Assembly (NCBI RefSeq): GCF_001949145.1
Contig: NW_019091363.1
Coordinates: 250,116-314,115 of the forward strand
Length of the DNA: 64,000 nt
DNA from: Acanthaster planci
Lineage: Eukaryota > Echinodermata > Asteroidea > Valvatida > Acanthasteridae
Direction of reading: 5' to 3'
The notes below the pieces were generated by a model. That model had not been told where the DNA came from and did no database searches. It saw only the letters and a program-made list of their open reading frames with translations. Below are positions 1-10,592 of the stretch, piece after piece (position 1 is the stretch's first letter; each line of letters begins with the position of its first letter). A program made the position numbers and the translations under genes.

Positions 1-47
1 AGCAGTTAGCAACATTTCATTTCATGTAGTCCGACTGAACTGTAGAC

Positions 48-1036
48 ATGCCGCCTGATTGGATCAGTGTGAAGGTCAGGTTGCATTTAGAAAATAAACT
101 GGTACAACTGGTGCTGCTTAAGAATTGTCTTCCCTTGTCCATGTTGCAAGTCAAGTGCAAAGATACACGAGGTTTGTCCTACACAGGTCAAGAAGGGGAG
201 TTGATCATCCCCGTAGAGAACGGGGCTGTGATGTCCCCAGCCGAGGGATGGAATGACTCAAAGGTCTTCAACGTCGTGGTCAAAAAGCCAGTGACTCCTA
301 TCTCTGCCGTGCAAGCTCCAGTGGTTCTCGATCCTGAAAGGAAGATTCCAATCTTCAAGGGAAGGGACGACACCTCCAGCCGATCCGTCCCCATCTATGA
401 ATTCGTGACAGCCATTAATCACCCTTTGACCGCTAAACTATTGTACCCCACCAGAGAGGTAAATTTCTCCTCGATGCACTGAGAGGAAGTCCAAGAGTGG
501 GATGGAGGCCAAATCGCTACTCGCTCACGGCAAGATAGCTGAGAAGGTGCTGGCGTACTTGCAAGAGTCGTATGCGGAGTGACTGACCAGTGGCGAACTA
601 TAGAGGAGACCGCTGGACCGGCACCAACAAGAAGGAGAGAGTGTGGGAGAGTTTCTGTGGCGATACAGCACCTGTTTTTGCCGCTCCAACGGTAAGAAAA
701 ATCTATGATCACCCTGACCGGATATTAAAAGAACAGTTTGTCGATGGACTGCAGGGGGAGGGCCTACGTCATTCCTGCCGCCACCTTCTTGACCGCTGCA
801 CTGAAATGTCATTCACTAAGCTTAAAAACTGGGTAATCAAAAGAGAAGGAAGGGATATTGCGCGTGATGTCAAATCAGTTAAGCAAGGCGCAGCCACAGC
901 TGTCCACACTGAAAATCGTTCCTTGACACAGCTTCAGCAAGTTATGAGCAAACTAAAGAAAGCTGTTAAGACCCTTGCTCTCCTGGAAACTCCGGTTCCA
1001 GCGCCCTCAAGTCGCATGCAGATCCACCCACCTTGA
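48..1036 (+). pseudogene. Gypsy-type gag remnant
   Basis: Three frames are needed: 48-482, a short stretch near 502-582 (MEAKSLLAHGKIAEK...), and 590-1036. The third part has the layout of gypsy gag proteins, with ILKEQFVDGLQGEG followed by a region ending in KLKNWVIKREGR, as in capsid C-terminal domains of this group. The first part carries KIPIFKGRDD, comparable to the start of the gag capsid domain. At least two frameshifts and a stop at 481 separate the parts. Family assignment rests on recognition of these motifs, not on a search. Confidence 0.65.
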
Positions 1037-1075
1037 AACACCGCACCCCCAGCGGGCGTTGGCCGACTTGGCAGG

Positions 1076-1342
1076 GTGACAGAAGTTACATGCAATTTGC
1101 TCCACCCCTCCACCTCAACCCCCCCCCGCTACCACTGTGGCAAACCAGGACATTTTGCCCGTAACTGCCCCCTTTCCAATTCCAGACACCCAGTAGTTCA
1201 GGACCGACCCTCCATGTACAGACAGCAATTAGATCCGCCCCCCAGCACGAAATCAAGCACCCCCAGTCGTCGGGAGCCAGACAGCTGGAGGGGAACAAAG
1301 AGGCTCGCTAAAAACCCACTTTATGGACGGAGCGACTTGTGA
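1076..1342 (+). pseudogene. Nucleocapsid CCHC zinc-knuckle remnant of gypsy-type gag
   Basis: The 88-codon frame contains RYHCGKPGHFARNCP, a nucleocapsid zinc knuckle of the C-x2-C-x4-H-x4-C type in which the first cysteine is replaced by arginine. Metal binding should be lost. A proline-rich stretch precedes it, and the frame overlaps the protease frame that starts at 1323. Such knuckles package the element's RNA. Confidence 0.7.
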
Positions 1343-1776
1343 CTGCTACTACGTCACTGTTTCACTCGGTAATTGCTTGCACCCAGTACCATGCCTTCTC
1401 GATACTGGCTCGATGGTCACCACTGTTTTTGCATCCTATTACAACCAGCTCCTGAGGGCAAGGGGTTTTGAGATGAGGCCAGTTCCTGAGTGCTTCCGCT
1501 TGGTGTCGACCAGTGGGGCGAACATACCACACGTTCGCTGTTTTGGAACAGACAGCCCTGGGCATCGCCATACCTGTAAGGCTGATACTTGTGATCAAGG
1601 AGACGTGTAGAGAGGAAGGTACTGTTAACCCACCCGGCATCTTGGGCATGAATGTTCTGAGGGAAAGTTGGAGTCGATTATTCAGAGATTCAGAGACAGC
1701 AGTCAGGGGTACCTGGAGCAGCTACGCACGGGTAGGACAAGGAGTAGTAAGGGAGAGAGCCATGGAGGCCACATAG
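1323..1776 (+). pseudogene. Retropepsin-like aspartic protease remnant
   Basis: The frame from 1323 carries CLLDTGSMVTT, with the D-T-G catalytic signature of a retroviral-type aspartic protease. The distal motif ILGMNVL appears in another frame (1513-1776), so a single-base frameshift near 1513-1560 splits the domain. Both hallmark motifs are present in the right order and spacing for one protease of about 100 residues. In the intact element this enzyme would mature the gag-pol polyprotein; here it is broken. Confidence 0.7.
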
Positions 1777-1949
1777 AAAAGGGTCCAGTCCCTTGAATGG
1801 ATGAAATGATAAGTCGTTCCTACGTACCCAAGAAAGGGTGCTGTAGTCGTCCCCAAAGGTGAGATCGTCGTGCTGCAGGAAACTGCGCGCCCGGGTTCTG
1901 ATGGTATGTACTATGAGGCGGTTCGTGAACCTGGTGGATCATATCTAAC

Positions 1950-2291
1950 ATGCCTTCTTCCCAACAGGTGGGTCGGTGTTTGGTTTTGGTGTCCGACGGA
2001 GTGTTTCAGGTAGCCCTAACCAATAATAGCGGTAGATATGTTGTCGTCCCCGGTCATACTTGTATAGGAATACCGCACCACGCAGAAGTAGTTGACACAT
2101 CGGAAGAGAGCAGAACGAGTTTCCTCACCTCATACAGCATGACAGCCACAGGATCATCCTCGCCGACTTATTCCGGCATTGCGTCTCCTCTGTTTGCATA
2201 CCTGAAGGGGACTGGCGGTAAGGGCAACACCAAGAAGAAGTCTGGGAGTGGGAGAATCAATCTGGACAGTGCAACCCTCTCTGCACACTGA
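1950..2291 (+). pseudogene. Protease-RT linker joined to the end of the RT thumb
   Basis: The 113-codon frame begins with sequence typical of the spacer after gypsy proteases (VALTNNSGRYVVVPGHT). It then passes directly to SGIASPLFAYLKGTGGK, which normally lies at the C-terminal end of the reverse transcriptase just before RNase H. The roughly 250 residues expected between them are missing. The join lies near 2110-2170. This is the internal deletion that removed the polymerase core. Confidence 0.6.
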
Positions 2292-2515
2292 AGACAAAGT
2301 TAAGTGAGGCCCCTGTTTTGCAGTTTGCGGACTTCACTCGACCTTTTGTTGATGAAACCGATGCCAGTGCAACTGGACTAGGTGCCATACCTTCTCATGT
2401 GCAGGAGGGTGGAACGAAGGCAGTGATAGTTTATGCGTCAAGGTACCTACGTCCGGCCGACAGCAACGATAGTAACTACTCATCATTTAAGTTGAAGCTG
2501 CTGGCTGTTCGGTGA
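2270..2515 (+). pseudogene. Gypsy-type RNase H remnant
   Basis: The frame reads LKTKLSEAPVLQFADFTRPF, then DETDASATGLGA and YASRYLRPADSNDSNYSS, ending in KLKLLAVR before a stop at 2513-2515. This matches the N-terminal part of Ty3/gypsy RNase H, with the conserved D-A-S segment. The rest of the domain is only partly traceable up to the QAPDALSRLP motif at about 2650. RNase H would degrade the RNA strand during reverse transcription. Confidence 0.75.
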
Positions 2516-2614
2516 GCTGTCCTGCTAGGCCTTCAAAGACTACCTGATGGATCACAATCCACTGAGTTACAGCCAACCTCAGTGCTACAGAGATAAGGTG
2601 GGTTCAGCAGTTAT

Positions 2615-3924
2615 ATGCCTTCAACTATCAGCCGGTGTGGAGCACGGAACCAGGCACCAGACGCCCTGTCTAGGCTCCCCAGGAAGGAAGTTTGTGCGTC
2701 CAACTCTGCAAAGCAGGGTCCTGTGATGGTACTTTCATCCACCGCTGTACAAAAACAAAAAAAAGTACCACCCGTTCTGCAACACCAGATTAAGCTCAGA
2801 CAACAGGAGGACAGTCTCTGCTTACCGGGGTATACTGCAGCAGAGCTTGGATCCTTCCAAGATAAGGACATCATTCTCCACAGGGTTCGAACTTACTTTG
2901 GGAGAGGCGGTAGACATACCCCTCCAGAGAGACAGGCTGACCCACGGGCTGTGTCAACGGTACTAAAACACTGTGAGCAACTCCGGTTGACAGATGGGAG
3001 GGGGAGATGTGAACGTCTGGTTGTCCCAGCTAGATTGCAGGATGTGGTGCTAAAGTCATTGCATGGTGACCTTGGCCACCTCAGGGCAAAGCGGACACTC
3101 CGGGCAATGCAGCCGCTTTTCTTCTGGCCAAAGATGGAGGAATAAGTGAGGGCTTGGTGTCAGCAATACAAAGAACGTGCCTCCAGTAAACAGCCCAACT
3201 GTCACACAGAACCTCCCCTGGGAACGCTGCAAGCCACAGTGCCATTGGAAATCGTGGCCATGTACTTTACTGTACTTGAGCCCTCCTCCAGTGGTCACAA
3301 GAATGTGTTGATTCTCACTAATGTATTCACCAAGTTTGCTTGGGCTATCCCCACAAGGGACCAGCGGGCAGAGACTGTGGCTCGAGCTCTTGTGAAGCAT
3401 CGAATCACACCATTCGGGGCACTACTCAGGCTTCACTCAGATAACGGGAAGTGCTTTGAGGTTGGAGTCATCCAGGACCTCTCCTGGCTGTACGGCATTG
3501 AGTGCTCACACACCACCCCTAACCACCCACAGGGAAATGGGCAGTGTGAGCGCTTCAATTGCACTCTGCGCAACTTGTTGAGGGTCTTGCCTTCTGAGAA
3601 AAAGAGAAGATGGGCTGAATACCTGTCATACCATTTGTCGCCACCTACAACAACACAGATCATAGTAACACAGGCTATGAACCATTCTTCTTGCTGTTTG
3701 GGAGGTCCGCACGCCTACCGCAACACCTAGCTCTTGGGGTAGACTACCCTCAACATGACGACGAGTCCCCATCACACTACGTGAGGAAACACTGGGCACA
3801 GCTGGAGTCGGCAAGGAAGGTGGCTGTTTCGTACCTGTCCAAAGCAGCTGAGAACAGGATGGCAGCACGAGAAAGGGATGTACATGAGCAACCTCTGGCT
3901 GCCGGGGAGCATGTTCCTGTCTAG
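2615..3924 (+). pseudogene. Gypsy-type integrase remnant (DDE, first Asp lost)
   Basis: Three pieces (2615-3145, 3146-3730, 3691-3924) are separated by a stop at 3143-3145 and a frameshift near 3700. The HGDLGH half of the zinc-binding HHCC region is kept, but its cysteine half is degraded. In the catalytic core the first aspartate is replaced by tyrosine (VAMYFT). The second (LHSDNGKCFE) and the glutamate (GNGQCERF) survive with exactly 35 residues between them, the canonical D-35-E spacing. The C-terminal piece ends in a tail typical of this family. The enzyme would be inactive. Confidence 0.8.
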
Positions 3925-3994
3925 GACCACACCCACGGGGGAAGGCCTTGTCAGAGTAAGGCCACACTACCTTTTTTATGACCGTTGTTCTCAA

Positions 3995-4155
3995 CAGTAA
4001 AAATAAATGTGTTTTCTTTCCCCTTTAGTTTGTCCAACCCTTTCGTTCTTATCCATGAGTTTCTTTACAACAGGCTGAATCTTGCAAGCCGTGGTTGACT
4101 GATCATGATAACAATGCAGCTTCCTTCCACACAATGCCTGGGAGAGCATCTTCTC
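3995..4155. other. Noncoding stretch after the gypsy remnant
   Basis: No coding motif, RNA gene or LTR end is visible between the integrase tail and the CA microsatellite. Confidence 0.4.
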
Positions 4156-4172
4156 CACACACACACACACAA
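4156..4172 (+). repeat. (CA)n microsatellite at the edge of a foldback element
   Basis: A short CA run ends immediately before the inverted-repeat element at 4173. A second CA-rich run follows that element at about 4337-4347. The related copy at 29267 has the same arrangement on its left side. Confidence 0.85.
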
Positions 4173-4331
4173 GTGTGTAATCGCTTTCAATCGTGGACTC
4201 CCTATTGTTCCTCTTTTGTTCATACTTTTTGGAAGACCTCCCATATGTTTTGTACACGTTTTCCAACCGTGGACTCTTCGGCAACCGTGGACCCTATTGT
4301 TATAGGTCCACGATTGAAGGCATTTACACAC
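4173..4331 (+). mobile_element. MITE-like foldback element, family A copy 1
   Basis: The left end contains TTTCAATCGTGGAC and the right end GTCCACGATTGAAGG, which are inverted copies of each other and form terminal inverted repeats of roughly 22-25 bp. The interior carries the paired half-sites CAACCGTGGACTCTTCGG and GCAACCGTGGACC. A second copy at 29267-29456 shares nearly the whole sequence. Size, inverted ends and lack of coding capacity fit a nonautonomous DNA transposon. The superfamily cannot be assigned from the sequence alone. Confidence 0.7.
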
Positions 4332-4347
4332 TCCAACACACACACAA

Positions 4348-5491
4348 TACGTATCTGTTTTTTTCTCTGCACACCAAGGATAATATCTATTATATTCATG
4401 AGTGTATGTTTAAGTTTGATTGGAAATGATTGAGGGGATGGAAATGAGATGTGAAGGTGGTACAGGTGATGAGTACTGGCGGGAAATGAGCGAGTGTCTC
4501 CCTGAATTCCATCTGTGTACACGTGTTGTCACTTCGCTCTGCAGCAGCGATATGATTTTCCTTCTTTAGGGCAATTCAGGCCCAAGATTGTAATAACAAG
4601 CAGTCTGGCTTGTAGTAGGCGGCGGCTTGCTAAAAAGTGTAATTTCTAGAATGGCTGCCAAGCAATTTTCTGCTTGATGTTTGTTTTCAACCTGGCTTGA
4701 GCGAGACGAGTCATCAATGTTGATCAGTAACCGTAAGTTGAAGAATTTAATTTTTTTTACTTTATCCAAAGAATATCGTTTTTATTAACAAATCTATTGG
4801 TATATTTCCATATTGAGGATAGAGCTGGGAATCTGAACCGTTTGAGATATGTTTTGATTGCTGATTTATTATAGTACTTGAATCAGAGACGTTTTAGTGA
4901 TACAGAAACACAAGTAATTTTTTATGACCTTTTGAGAATAGAGTTAAGGTGTTGCATCCATCCCAGTAAAGGTTTTAATGCATGACTGCGGTTAAAACAA
5001 ATATTTTGACCCAGAATTATTGTAATAATGTGGTGGAAATTGCAGACGGCCTGCTCCAATGTTGAAATGAGGCGAGAGCCATACAGATTGTCCTTGACAC
5101 CGTGAGGGCCAAGAAAACTGAGACCGTCAGCCATATATGTACCTCCAGAGACAGTAGGCTGGAGCAGCATTTCAAGCCGATGGGATGTGAGAGGTGCCCA
5201 AAGACATCAGAGACTTCATTCATGGCTGATTGCATGAACTCTGAACAGTAGATACGTATTTGTGTTTGGCATCACTAGACGTGACGATTTTGTTAATTTT
5301 CTAACGGAATTTGAATTACCGTATGAATAAGAATCGGACGTCCTAGGTGTAGTGGCAAAAGCAATTGTTGGATAGTAATTCATTTCATAACGTTTGGTGT
5401 GACCCCTCACTAGCGATATGCCGTTGTTGGCTTTGATTGTTCATTGAGGTATTGCTGTTGGAAGAAGTATTTTTAATTTAATAAAATTTAT
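4348..5491. other. Noncoding region, nothing recognised
   Basis: AT-rich sequence with only short unconvincing open frames on both strands. No splice-consistent exon, RNA gene or repeat was recognised. Confidence 0.4.
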
Positions 5492-6110
5492 TTGAGAAGT
5501 GAACAATTGAACCTGTGGACATTAGTTCCTCACGATGGAGCACTGTTAAAGAAAGGCACTAGTTCTGACAGGCCTAAGATACAGGATTTCTGGGAGGAGA
5601 TTCAATACTTGGGGTTGGTCGGCCCGTGGAGGGACAGCCTGTCTATGAAGTGCAGAACTCGGCATGGCGTAGGAAGGTTCTTCATCGATGTGAGCTAAAA
5701 CACTGAGAAACAATGTGATGTGAGCAACAAGGAGCTGACAAAACCTGGCACCTCCCCCAGTGACTTAACGTCCAGTACCGAGAGTGGCAGTAACTGGGGC
5801 AAAACACTCGGCTTGGCGGTTACCACACTTGCCCTAACGGGAGAGCAGACGAGTTTGGCCCCTACCACCCCACTTCCACTCATCAAGGTGACTGAGCCAG
5901 AGGAGTTTCAGGGGAGTGGGAGACACCAAGGCAGTGACTCAGCAACCAGAAGGCCTGAGGCAGGACTTGGAGGGGGACCAGCCATCTAGCAGTACTGATG
6001 CCAGCCAGTACCAGTTTAGCGGCCTCATTCGCCTAATTGATCAGTTGAGGAAGCTGGCCATTCAATCAGGAAAAGGCTGTGACTCTTATGCCAAAAGTGG
6101 CTCAGATTGA
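5492..6110 (+). other. Unrecognised ORF remnants upstream of the BEL element
   Basis: Three consecutive plus-strand frames (5492-5698, 5720-5989, 5916-6110) have a more protein-like composition than their surroundings. The second is rich in Ser/Thr/Pro and ends in a Gly-rich stretch. The third contains QFSGLIRLIDQLRKLAI. They are linked by a stop and a frameshift, which suggests one decayed coding region, possibly a gag or accessory part of a retroelement. I do not recognise the family. It may be unrelated to the BEL element that begins at 6909. Confidence 0.35.
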
Positions 6111-6908
6111 CTCTAGATGCAGCATTAGGCCCCAAATTTGAGCATTCGAAGGTTTGAATACTATTTGGGCCTTAGTGGAGATTGTACATGACTAAATTGG
6201 ATAAAGTTGATGTTGCATAGTCCTACAGTGAGTCACCCAAGTTAACTTTTGATTGCTAAGAGGACAAGAAGATGTCGATATGATTGTGGAACATTATTGT
6301 TGTTTACTGGCTAGGTGCCTGTTGTTCAGACTAAGTTGTTCTTGTTTATAGGGTAACTGTATTTTAATGTTCCACATGTTGCTAAGTTTGACTGTTCTTG
6401 ATTGTTTGTTGCCCTGGCTCGGATTAAATGGGTTTCCTTCTAATTTCTGCAGATAAAACTGCAATTTCGCTACCTTAGGTACGGTTGCGTGATTTATAAA
6501 AATCATCGTATGGTATTATTTGGAGATACCTCAAAATTGTGCACGTTCCATTTGAAATTTACCTTCGCGTCGGTCCACGTACACTCTTCGGCCAATGCTC
6601 AGTCACTGGTAGTCATTGCAAACAAATAAATCAGGCTAATAAATGTCATGATATGACCCTTTATACATTCCAGATATAACATAGTTGTTGAATGATCCAA
6701 CCACAAACATCCCTGTCGCTCATAAAAATTTGAAGAAGACACGACAATCAAATGCTTGAATAAACGTACAGCAACGTGTAGAGTTTCCTTTACCGATTCA
6801 TATATTCTTCAACAACTTAGTGTACCCAACCGTGCAACTGTACATCATACCACGGCTGATTTCAATTAGCTGAAGCTAGCCTTACGAAACAAGGGTCAGC
6901 TGACGAGA
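6111..6908. other. Noncoding region before the BEL gag, nothing recognised
   Basis: No coding motif or RNA gene is visible. If the BEL element kept a 5' LTR and leader they should fall here, but with no recognisable 3' LTR to compare I cannot define their limits. Confidence 0.35.
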
Positions 6909-7076
6909 ATGTTGGCAACAATTGACGGACTGGTAAAAGATGCTGTTAGCGATCTGAAACTATTGAAGAAATACATGGCCAAGGCTGAGCAACAATTAGA
7001 GAAGACCCAGGAGAAACACTCTGAGCTTATGGAGGCCGTCGATAAGGAAGTAGAGCTTGACGCTGAGGAAAAGTGA
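6909..7076 (+). pseudogene. BEL gag N-terminal coiled coil
   Basis: An ATG at 6909 opens a 55-codon frame ending at the TGA at 7074-7076. The product is rich in Lys, Glu and Leu with heptad-like spacing (KLLKKYMAKAEQQLEKTQEK), as at the start of many BEL gag proteins before DUF1759. The stop is probably secondary, because a Ser/Pro/Thr-rich linker and the DUF1759-like region follow in the right order. Confidence 0.55.
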
Positions 7077-7312
7077 ATGGCAAATTGTGAAATGGACTTC
7101 GTCCAGATTCTACTTCTCGCGAGACAGATCGTTGACAACCAGTCCCAATCATGTGTGGGGATAAACCCTCTCTTCCCTCGCCTATGACTTCCCAGGCAAA
7201 CTCAACGCGTACAGTTTCTACACAACCTGTGAGCACAGGAACTGTAGCAGCAGCATCCAGTGCAGCTTTGCCAACGCCGCCCCCTCCATCCCCAACCTGC
7301 TTCGTCGGCCCC

Positions 7313-7800
7313 TAAAATGGCGAGGATGAAGTTCCCAACTTTCAGCGGTAACATCAGAGATTACAAGTGATTTAAAGAACAGTTCATCCATTGCTTATTG
7401 GGTCTGACCGAGATTGAATTTTTGTACCAGCTGACAGAATCAATAATCAACGCAAAAGAATGCAATCTTTTCAAAGGATGCACAAATGTTGAGAGAGCTT
7501 GTCATGTAATCGATGAGTGATACGGTGAGCCAGAAAAGGTCGTGGGCAGCTTGCTCAGGGACCTAGATATAAGACTTACGAGATCGGGGAGAGTCAACCT
7601 TTCGGCCATGAGTCACTTTGTTCGGACCTTGCAGACCTTCTAGACCCACTCAGAGGCCGTCGACTTGTCCGGAGAACTAAACAGTAAGATCATGTTCAGC
7701 CAGATTAAGCAGAAGATACCTAAACAGCACTGGATCGCCTACTAGAGGAGTGTCGGAGATGATCACACTGACCATTCACTTACCAGAAATTGTTAAGTGG
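7313..7800 (+). pseudogene. DUF1759-type gag region of BEL element
   Basis: Translated from about 7319, the frame reads MKFPTFSGNIRDYK, a stop, then FKEQFIHC and LYQLTESIINAKE, then KGCTNVERA and, after another stop, YGEPEKVVGSLLRDL. This is the conserved pattern of DUF1759 (the BEL gag capsid-like region). In-frame stops interrupt it near 7369, 7519 and 7643, so no full-length product can be made. Confidence 0.7.
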
Positions 7801-7959
7801 CATAGCCGAGACCTACTGCGGTAAAGAATACATTGGCCCATCCAGCAGCACAGAACAAAACATCCAAGGCCTCGAATTCAGCCACAGTGAACCCGAGTAC
7901 GGAGAGTCACACTGACAAAGGTAAACAGGACAACCCAGATGCCCTCTACACGCCAATTC

Positions 7960-8308
7960 GAGAACACATTATCTGAAAAACTGTAACAAGTTCAGAAGAA
8001 GTCTGCCCTTCAAAGAAAAGTATAATGTGATGAGGAAGAACAGCATATGCTACTGCTGTGAACACAATAGCTTGCGAAATTCCAATGCATGCCAGTTTGT
8101 GTTGCCGTGTCGAGTCCAGACTTGCGGTGGTGATCGACACTTCTCAGCTATCTGTTCCGTTGTCTACGTAGATGGGGGAAACAACCCTCCCAGTCAGTTG
8201 AATAAGAGTGCAGAGACCTTTCGTCCAAAGAGCAACTTGGCAAATGTGGCAACAGTCCCCACCGACGACAAGGCTAAATTATGGGGCATCCCACCAACTG
8301 CCACGTGA
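7960..8308 (+). pseudogene. BEL gag Cys-rich zinc-knuckle region
   Basis: The frame 8027-8308 contains ICYCCEHNSLRNSNACQ followed by a second Cys/His group, CRVQTCGGDRHFSAIC. The paired Cys-rich motifs behind DUF1759 match the knuckles of BEL gag proteins. The following residues are low-complexity and lead towards the protease. Confidence 0.6.
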
Positions 8309-8309
8309 T

Positions 8310-8420
8310 ATCTACGTCATGGAAACACTCATCACCTGGTGCGTGTCGTCCTCGATGGTGGCAGCCAGGCTACCTTGATCAGGGATGGGATCTTCCCAAA
8401 GACGGAGCAAGACCTCTAAC
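8310..8420 (+). pseudogene. BEL aspartic protease motif (DUF1758 type)
   Basis: The frame reads HLVRVVLDGGSQATLIRDGIF before a stop. LDGGSQ is the active-site segment of DUF1758-type BEL proteases, in which the usual D-T/S-G appears as D-G-G or D-S-G. Only this N-terminal lobe is recognisable. Downstream sequence to 9078 is frame-broken; its remaining frames were not assigned. Confidence 0.55.
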
Positions 8421-9078
8421 AGGATCACGACCTAAGTCTTGACAGCTGGAATAAACTGACAAGATAGCTACGACTTTTGGACTGTCACATCGAAGACCTT
8501 GAAGGAAGATGGTCGTCTCCTGCAACTGCAACTGAGAGTGACAAACCCTGTGGCGATGCTCCAGTCGTTCTTCCAGAACAGTTACAACAATATGAGCATT
8601 TGAGCCAAGTCAACATCAATGTTGCTCCATCAGAAACTACTGACTTACTTCTGGGTGTTGAAACACACATTTGATGATATGAGAAGATTACATCCCTGGC
8701 GAGGATTTTGATGAACCTGTAGCAGTCAGATGCCCGTTTGGATGGTTCGTGCATGGGGGACGAACTGCAAGTTCGTCTTCACAAGCGAACTATATGAACG
8801 TGTCAGCCATCGGACCACTGGACGAGCTCCGCATTCGGGAGACCGTTGGATTGCAACCCAAGAGTTGCCAATGATCCACTTTTTTCCTTGACAAGAGCGC
8901 AACTGAAAACATGAAGCAAAGCGTTACCCAGCTTCCAGATGGATCGTACGAAATAAGATTACTTAAAAGAGATCACCACATGACTTGCCTGACAACAACT
9001 GTGCTGTCAAAAGGATGAAAAGTTTAGAGAGCCAATTCAGCGACAGACCTGAGGAATGGGAAACATACCGCAAACAAA

Positions 9079-9630
9079 ATGCAAGATAAAGGGGTCGCTA
9101 GACACGTCACCGAGGAAGAGATACAACGAGACAGAGACGTTAATAAAAAAAAAAGATGTGGTTACCGCCTCATTTCGCTGTCACAAAAGATTCAAAGACG
9201 ACTCCGGTCAGAGGAGTATAATGATGCAAAAGCGAGATACAAGGGCCACTCCCTGAATTATTACCTCAAGAAGGGTGAGAATGTAAACCCTGACCTGCTT
9301 GATGTCGCACTGCGGCTCAGGGAAAACGAAGTGGGCCTAATTGTAGACATCAGCAACATGTTTCAAGCCATTAAGATCAAACCTGACGACACCGGCTTCC
9401 ACAGATTTGTATTCCGGGAGAATCTTATTCATCCCATTCAGGTACACAAGCTGACATTGGTCACCTTTGGAGACAAGCCATCTCCGACTGAAGCCATTGC
9501 GACCCTGAGGCATGTGGTAACTGAGCATGCTGCAGGAGATGAACAGCTGAACAGAGTGCTTGTTGAGCAGTTCTACATGGATGATTTGAACGAATCTGTT
9601 GTAAATAACGAAAAGGCTACGAGGCCGTAG
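9079..9630 (+). pseudogene. BEL-type reverse transcriptase fragment with intact YMDD
   Basis: A 183-codon open frame holds the middle of a BEL-type reverse transcriptase. LIVDISNMFQAIKI places the first catalytic Asp at residue 90. VTFGDKPSPTEAIATLR is the conserved strand-turn motif. FYMDDLNES holds the catalytic box at residues 166-169. All three catalytic aspartates survive. The frame stops at 9628-9630 in the thumb, and the fingers are incomplete at the N terminus. The start codon is only the first ATG in the frame and has no functional meaning. Confidence 0.8.
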
Positions 9631-9670
9631 TTTAAGCTCACTGAGACCCTCAAAAAAGAAGTGGCAATCA

Positions 9671-10260
9671 GTGTTAAAGAAGTGTGACAAAACGGAAGAC
9701 ACCGAAGTTGCCAACGCTTTAGACACAAGATGTGACCTCGTAAAGGACACCCTGAAAGTCAAAGAAGGGAAGCCAACTAAGAACATTCCAACGAACCGTA
9801 ACATCCTTGGACAAGCTTCTTCTTATTGTGATGTTTTTGCCATGCTGTCTGGTATCCTGATTCGACCGAAGATCCTGTTGGGATACCCCTCAACCCAGAA
9901 GGCGAGATCAACATAGACCTGGAGGAAGTAGTCAACATTGAAATACCAAGGTGTCTGATTCCAGAGCTGGAATTAGACCCTTACCAGAAGTGTCACTGCA
10001 TGGTACAAGCGATGCCTCTCAAGGCGCCATGGGCATGGAAGTCTGGCTGAGATGGTCTCCCCAAAAGATGCTAACCTAACATTTATGTGTGCACGCGCCA
10101 GAGTGACACCCTTGAAACAGTCGAGTACACCCCGAAAGGAACCCTAGGCTATTCTTCTTCTTGATGGACTGATGCTTACCGTGAAGAATGCTCTACGGTT
10201 CAACATAGTCTATTCGAAGATCTGGACAGAGTATCGATTGCCATAAGTTGGCTTAGAGGT
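9671..10260 (+). pseudogene. BEL peptidase-A17/RNase H region remnant
   Basis: The frame 9671-9916 contains RNILGQASSYCDVFAMLSGI then LIRPKILL, the signature of the segment behind the BEL RT that Pfam calls peptidase A17. Further motifs follow in shifted frames: RVTPLKQSSTPRKE near 10105 and LMLTVKNALRFNIVYSKIWT near 10170. The frames are broken several times. Sequence to 10512 is protein-like in one frame (10340-10591) but was not assigned. Confidence 0.6.
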
Positions 10261-10592
10261 CATTCCAGATCTTTCTGTTTTTCAAGTTTCGTATTGTGTA
10301 GGGGAGATCACGTCACAGTTTGACCCCATTAAGGAGATTGTGTTTGCGCCACCTGACCAGAATGTTATCGACCTTGTCTCGAGAGAAGGAACTGCTCCTG
10401 ACATGAGCCGAGTCTTGGCCTGGGACACCAGAGAACATCCCAGTAGACCCGAAAGACAACGAGCAATCTTAATTCTAAATCCCCGTTTCCAAAGTGTACA
10501 CAAACTACTCACTTTTACTGATATTTGCCATCCTAGCTGTAACTCACCAAAACTTACTGGAGGTCATGGGAAACATACAAACGTTCACTGAC

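Larger units (their letters stand above)
48..3985 (+). mobile_element. Decayed Ty3/gypsy-type LTR retrotransposon, RT core missing
   Basis: Fragments in the order gag, CCHC knuckle, aspartic protease, RNase H, integrase (HHCC zinc region then DDE core) are spread over all three plus frames, with many stops. This is the gag-pol order of Ty3/gypsy elements. No LTR pair, primer-binding site or target duplication was found, and the left end may lie outside the window. The fingers and palm of the reverse transcriptase, including the YxDD box, are absent between the protease-linker and the RNase H region, so the copy is a deletion derivative. It cannot encode a working polyprotein. Confidence 0.85.
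6909..10512 (+). mobile_element. Decayed BEL/Pao-type LTR retrotransposon
   Basis: In order on the plus strand: a short coiled-coil gag start, a DUF1759-type gag region, a Cys-rich knuckle, a DUF1758-type protease motif, a BEL-type reverse transcriptase, and sequence like the peptidase-A17/RNase H region. This order is diagnostic for BEL/Pao elements. Stops and frameshifts occur in nearly every domain, yet the RT catalytic box is intact. No integrase was recognised, and LTRs were not delimited. The right border is approximate. Confidence 0.8.
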
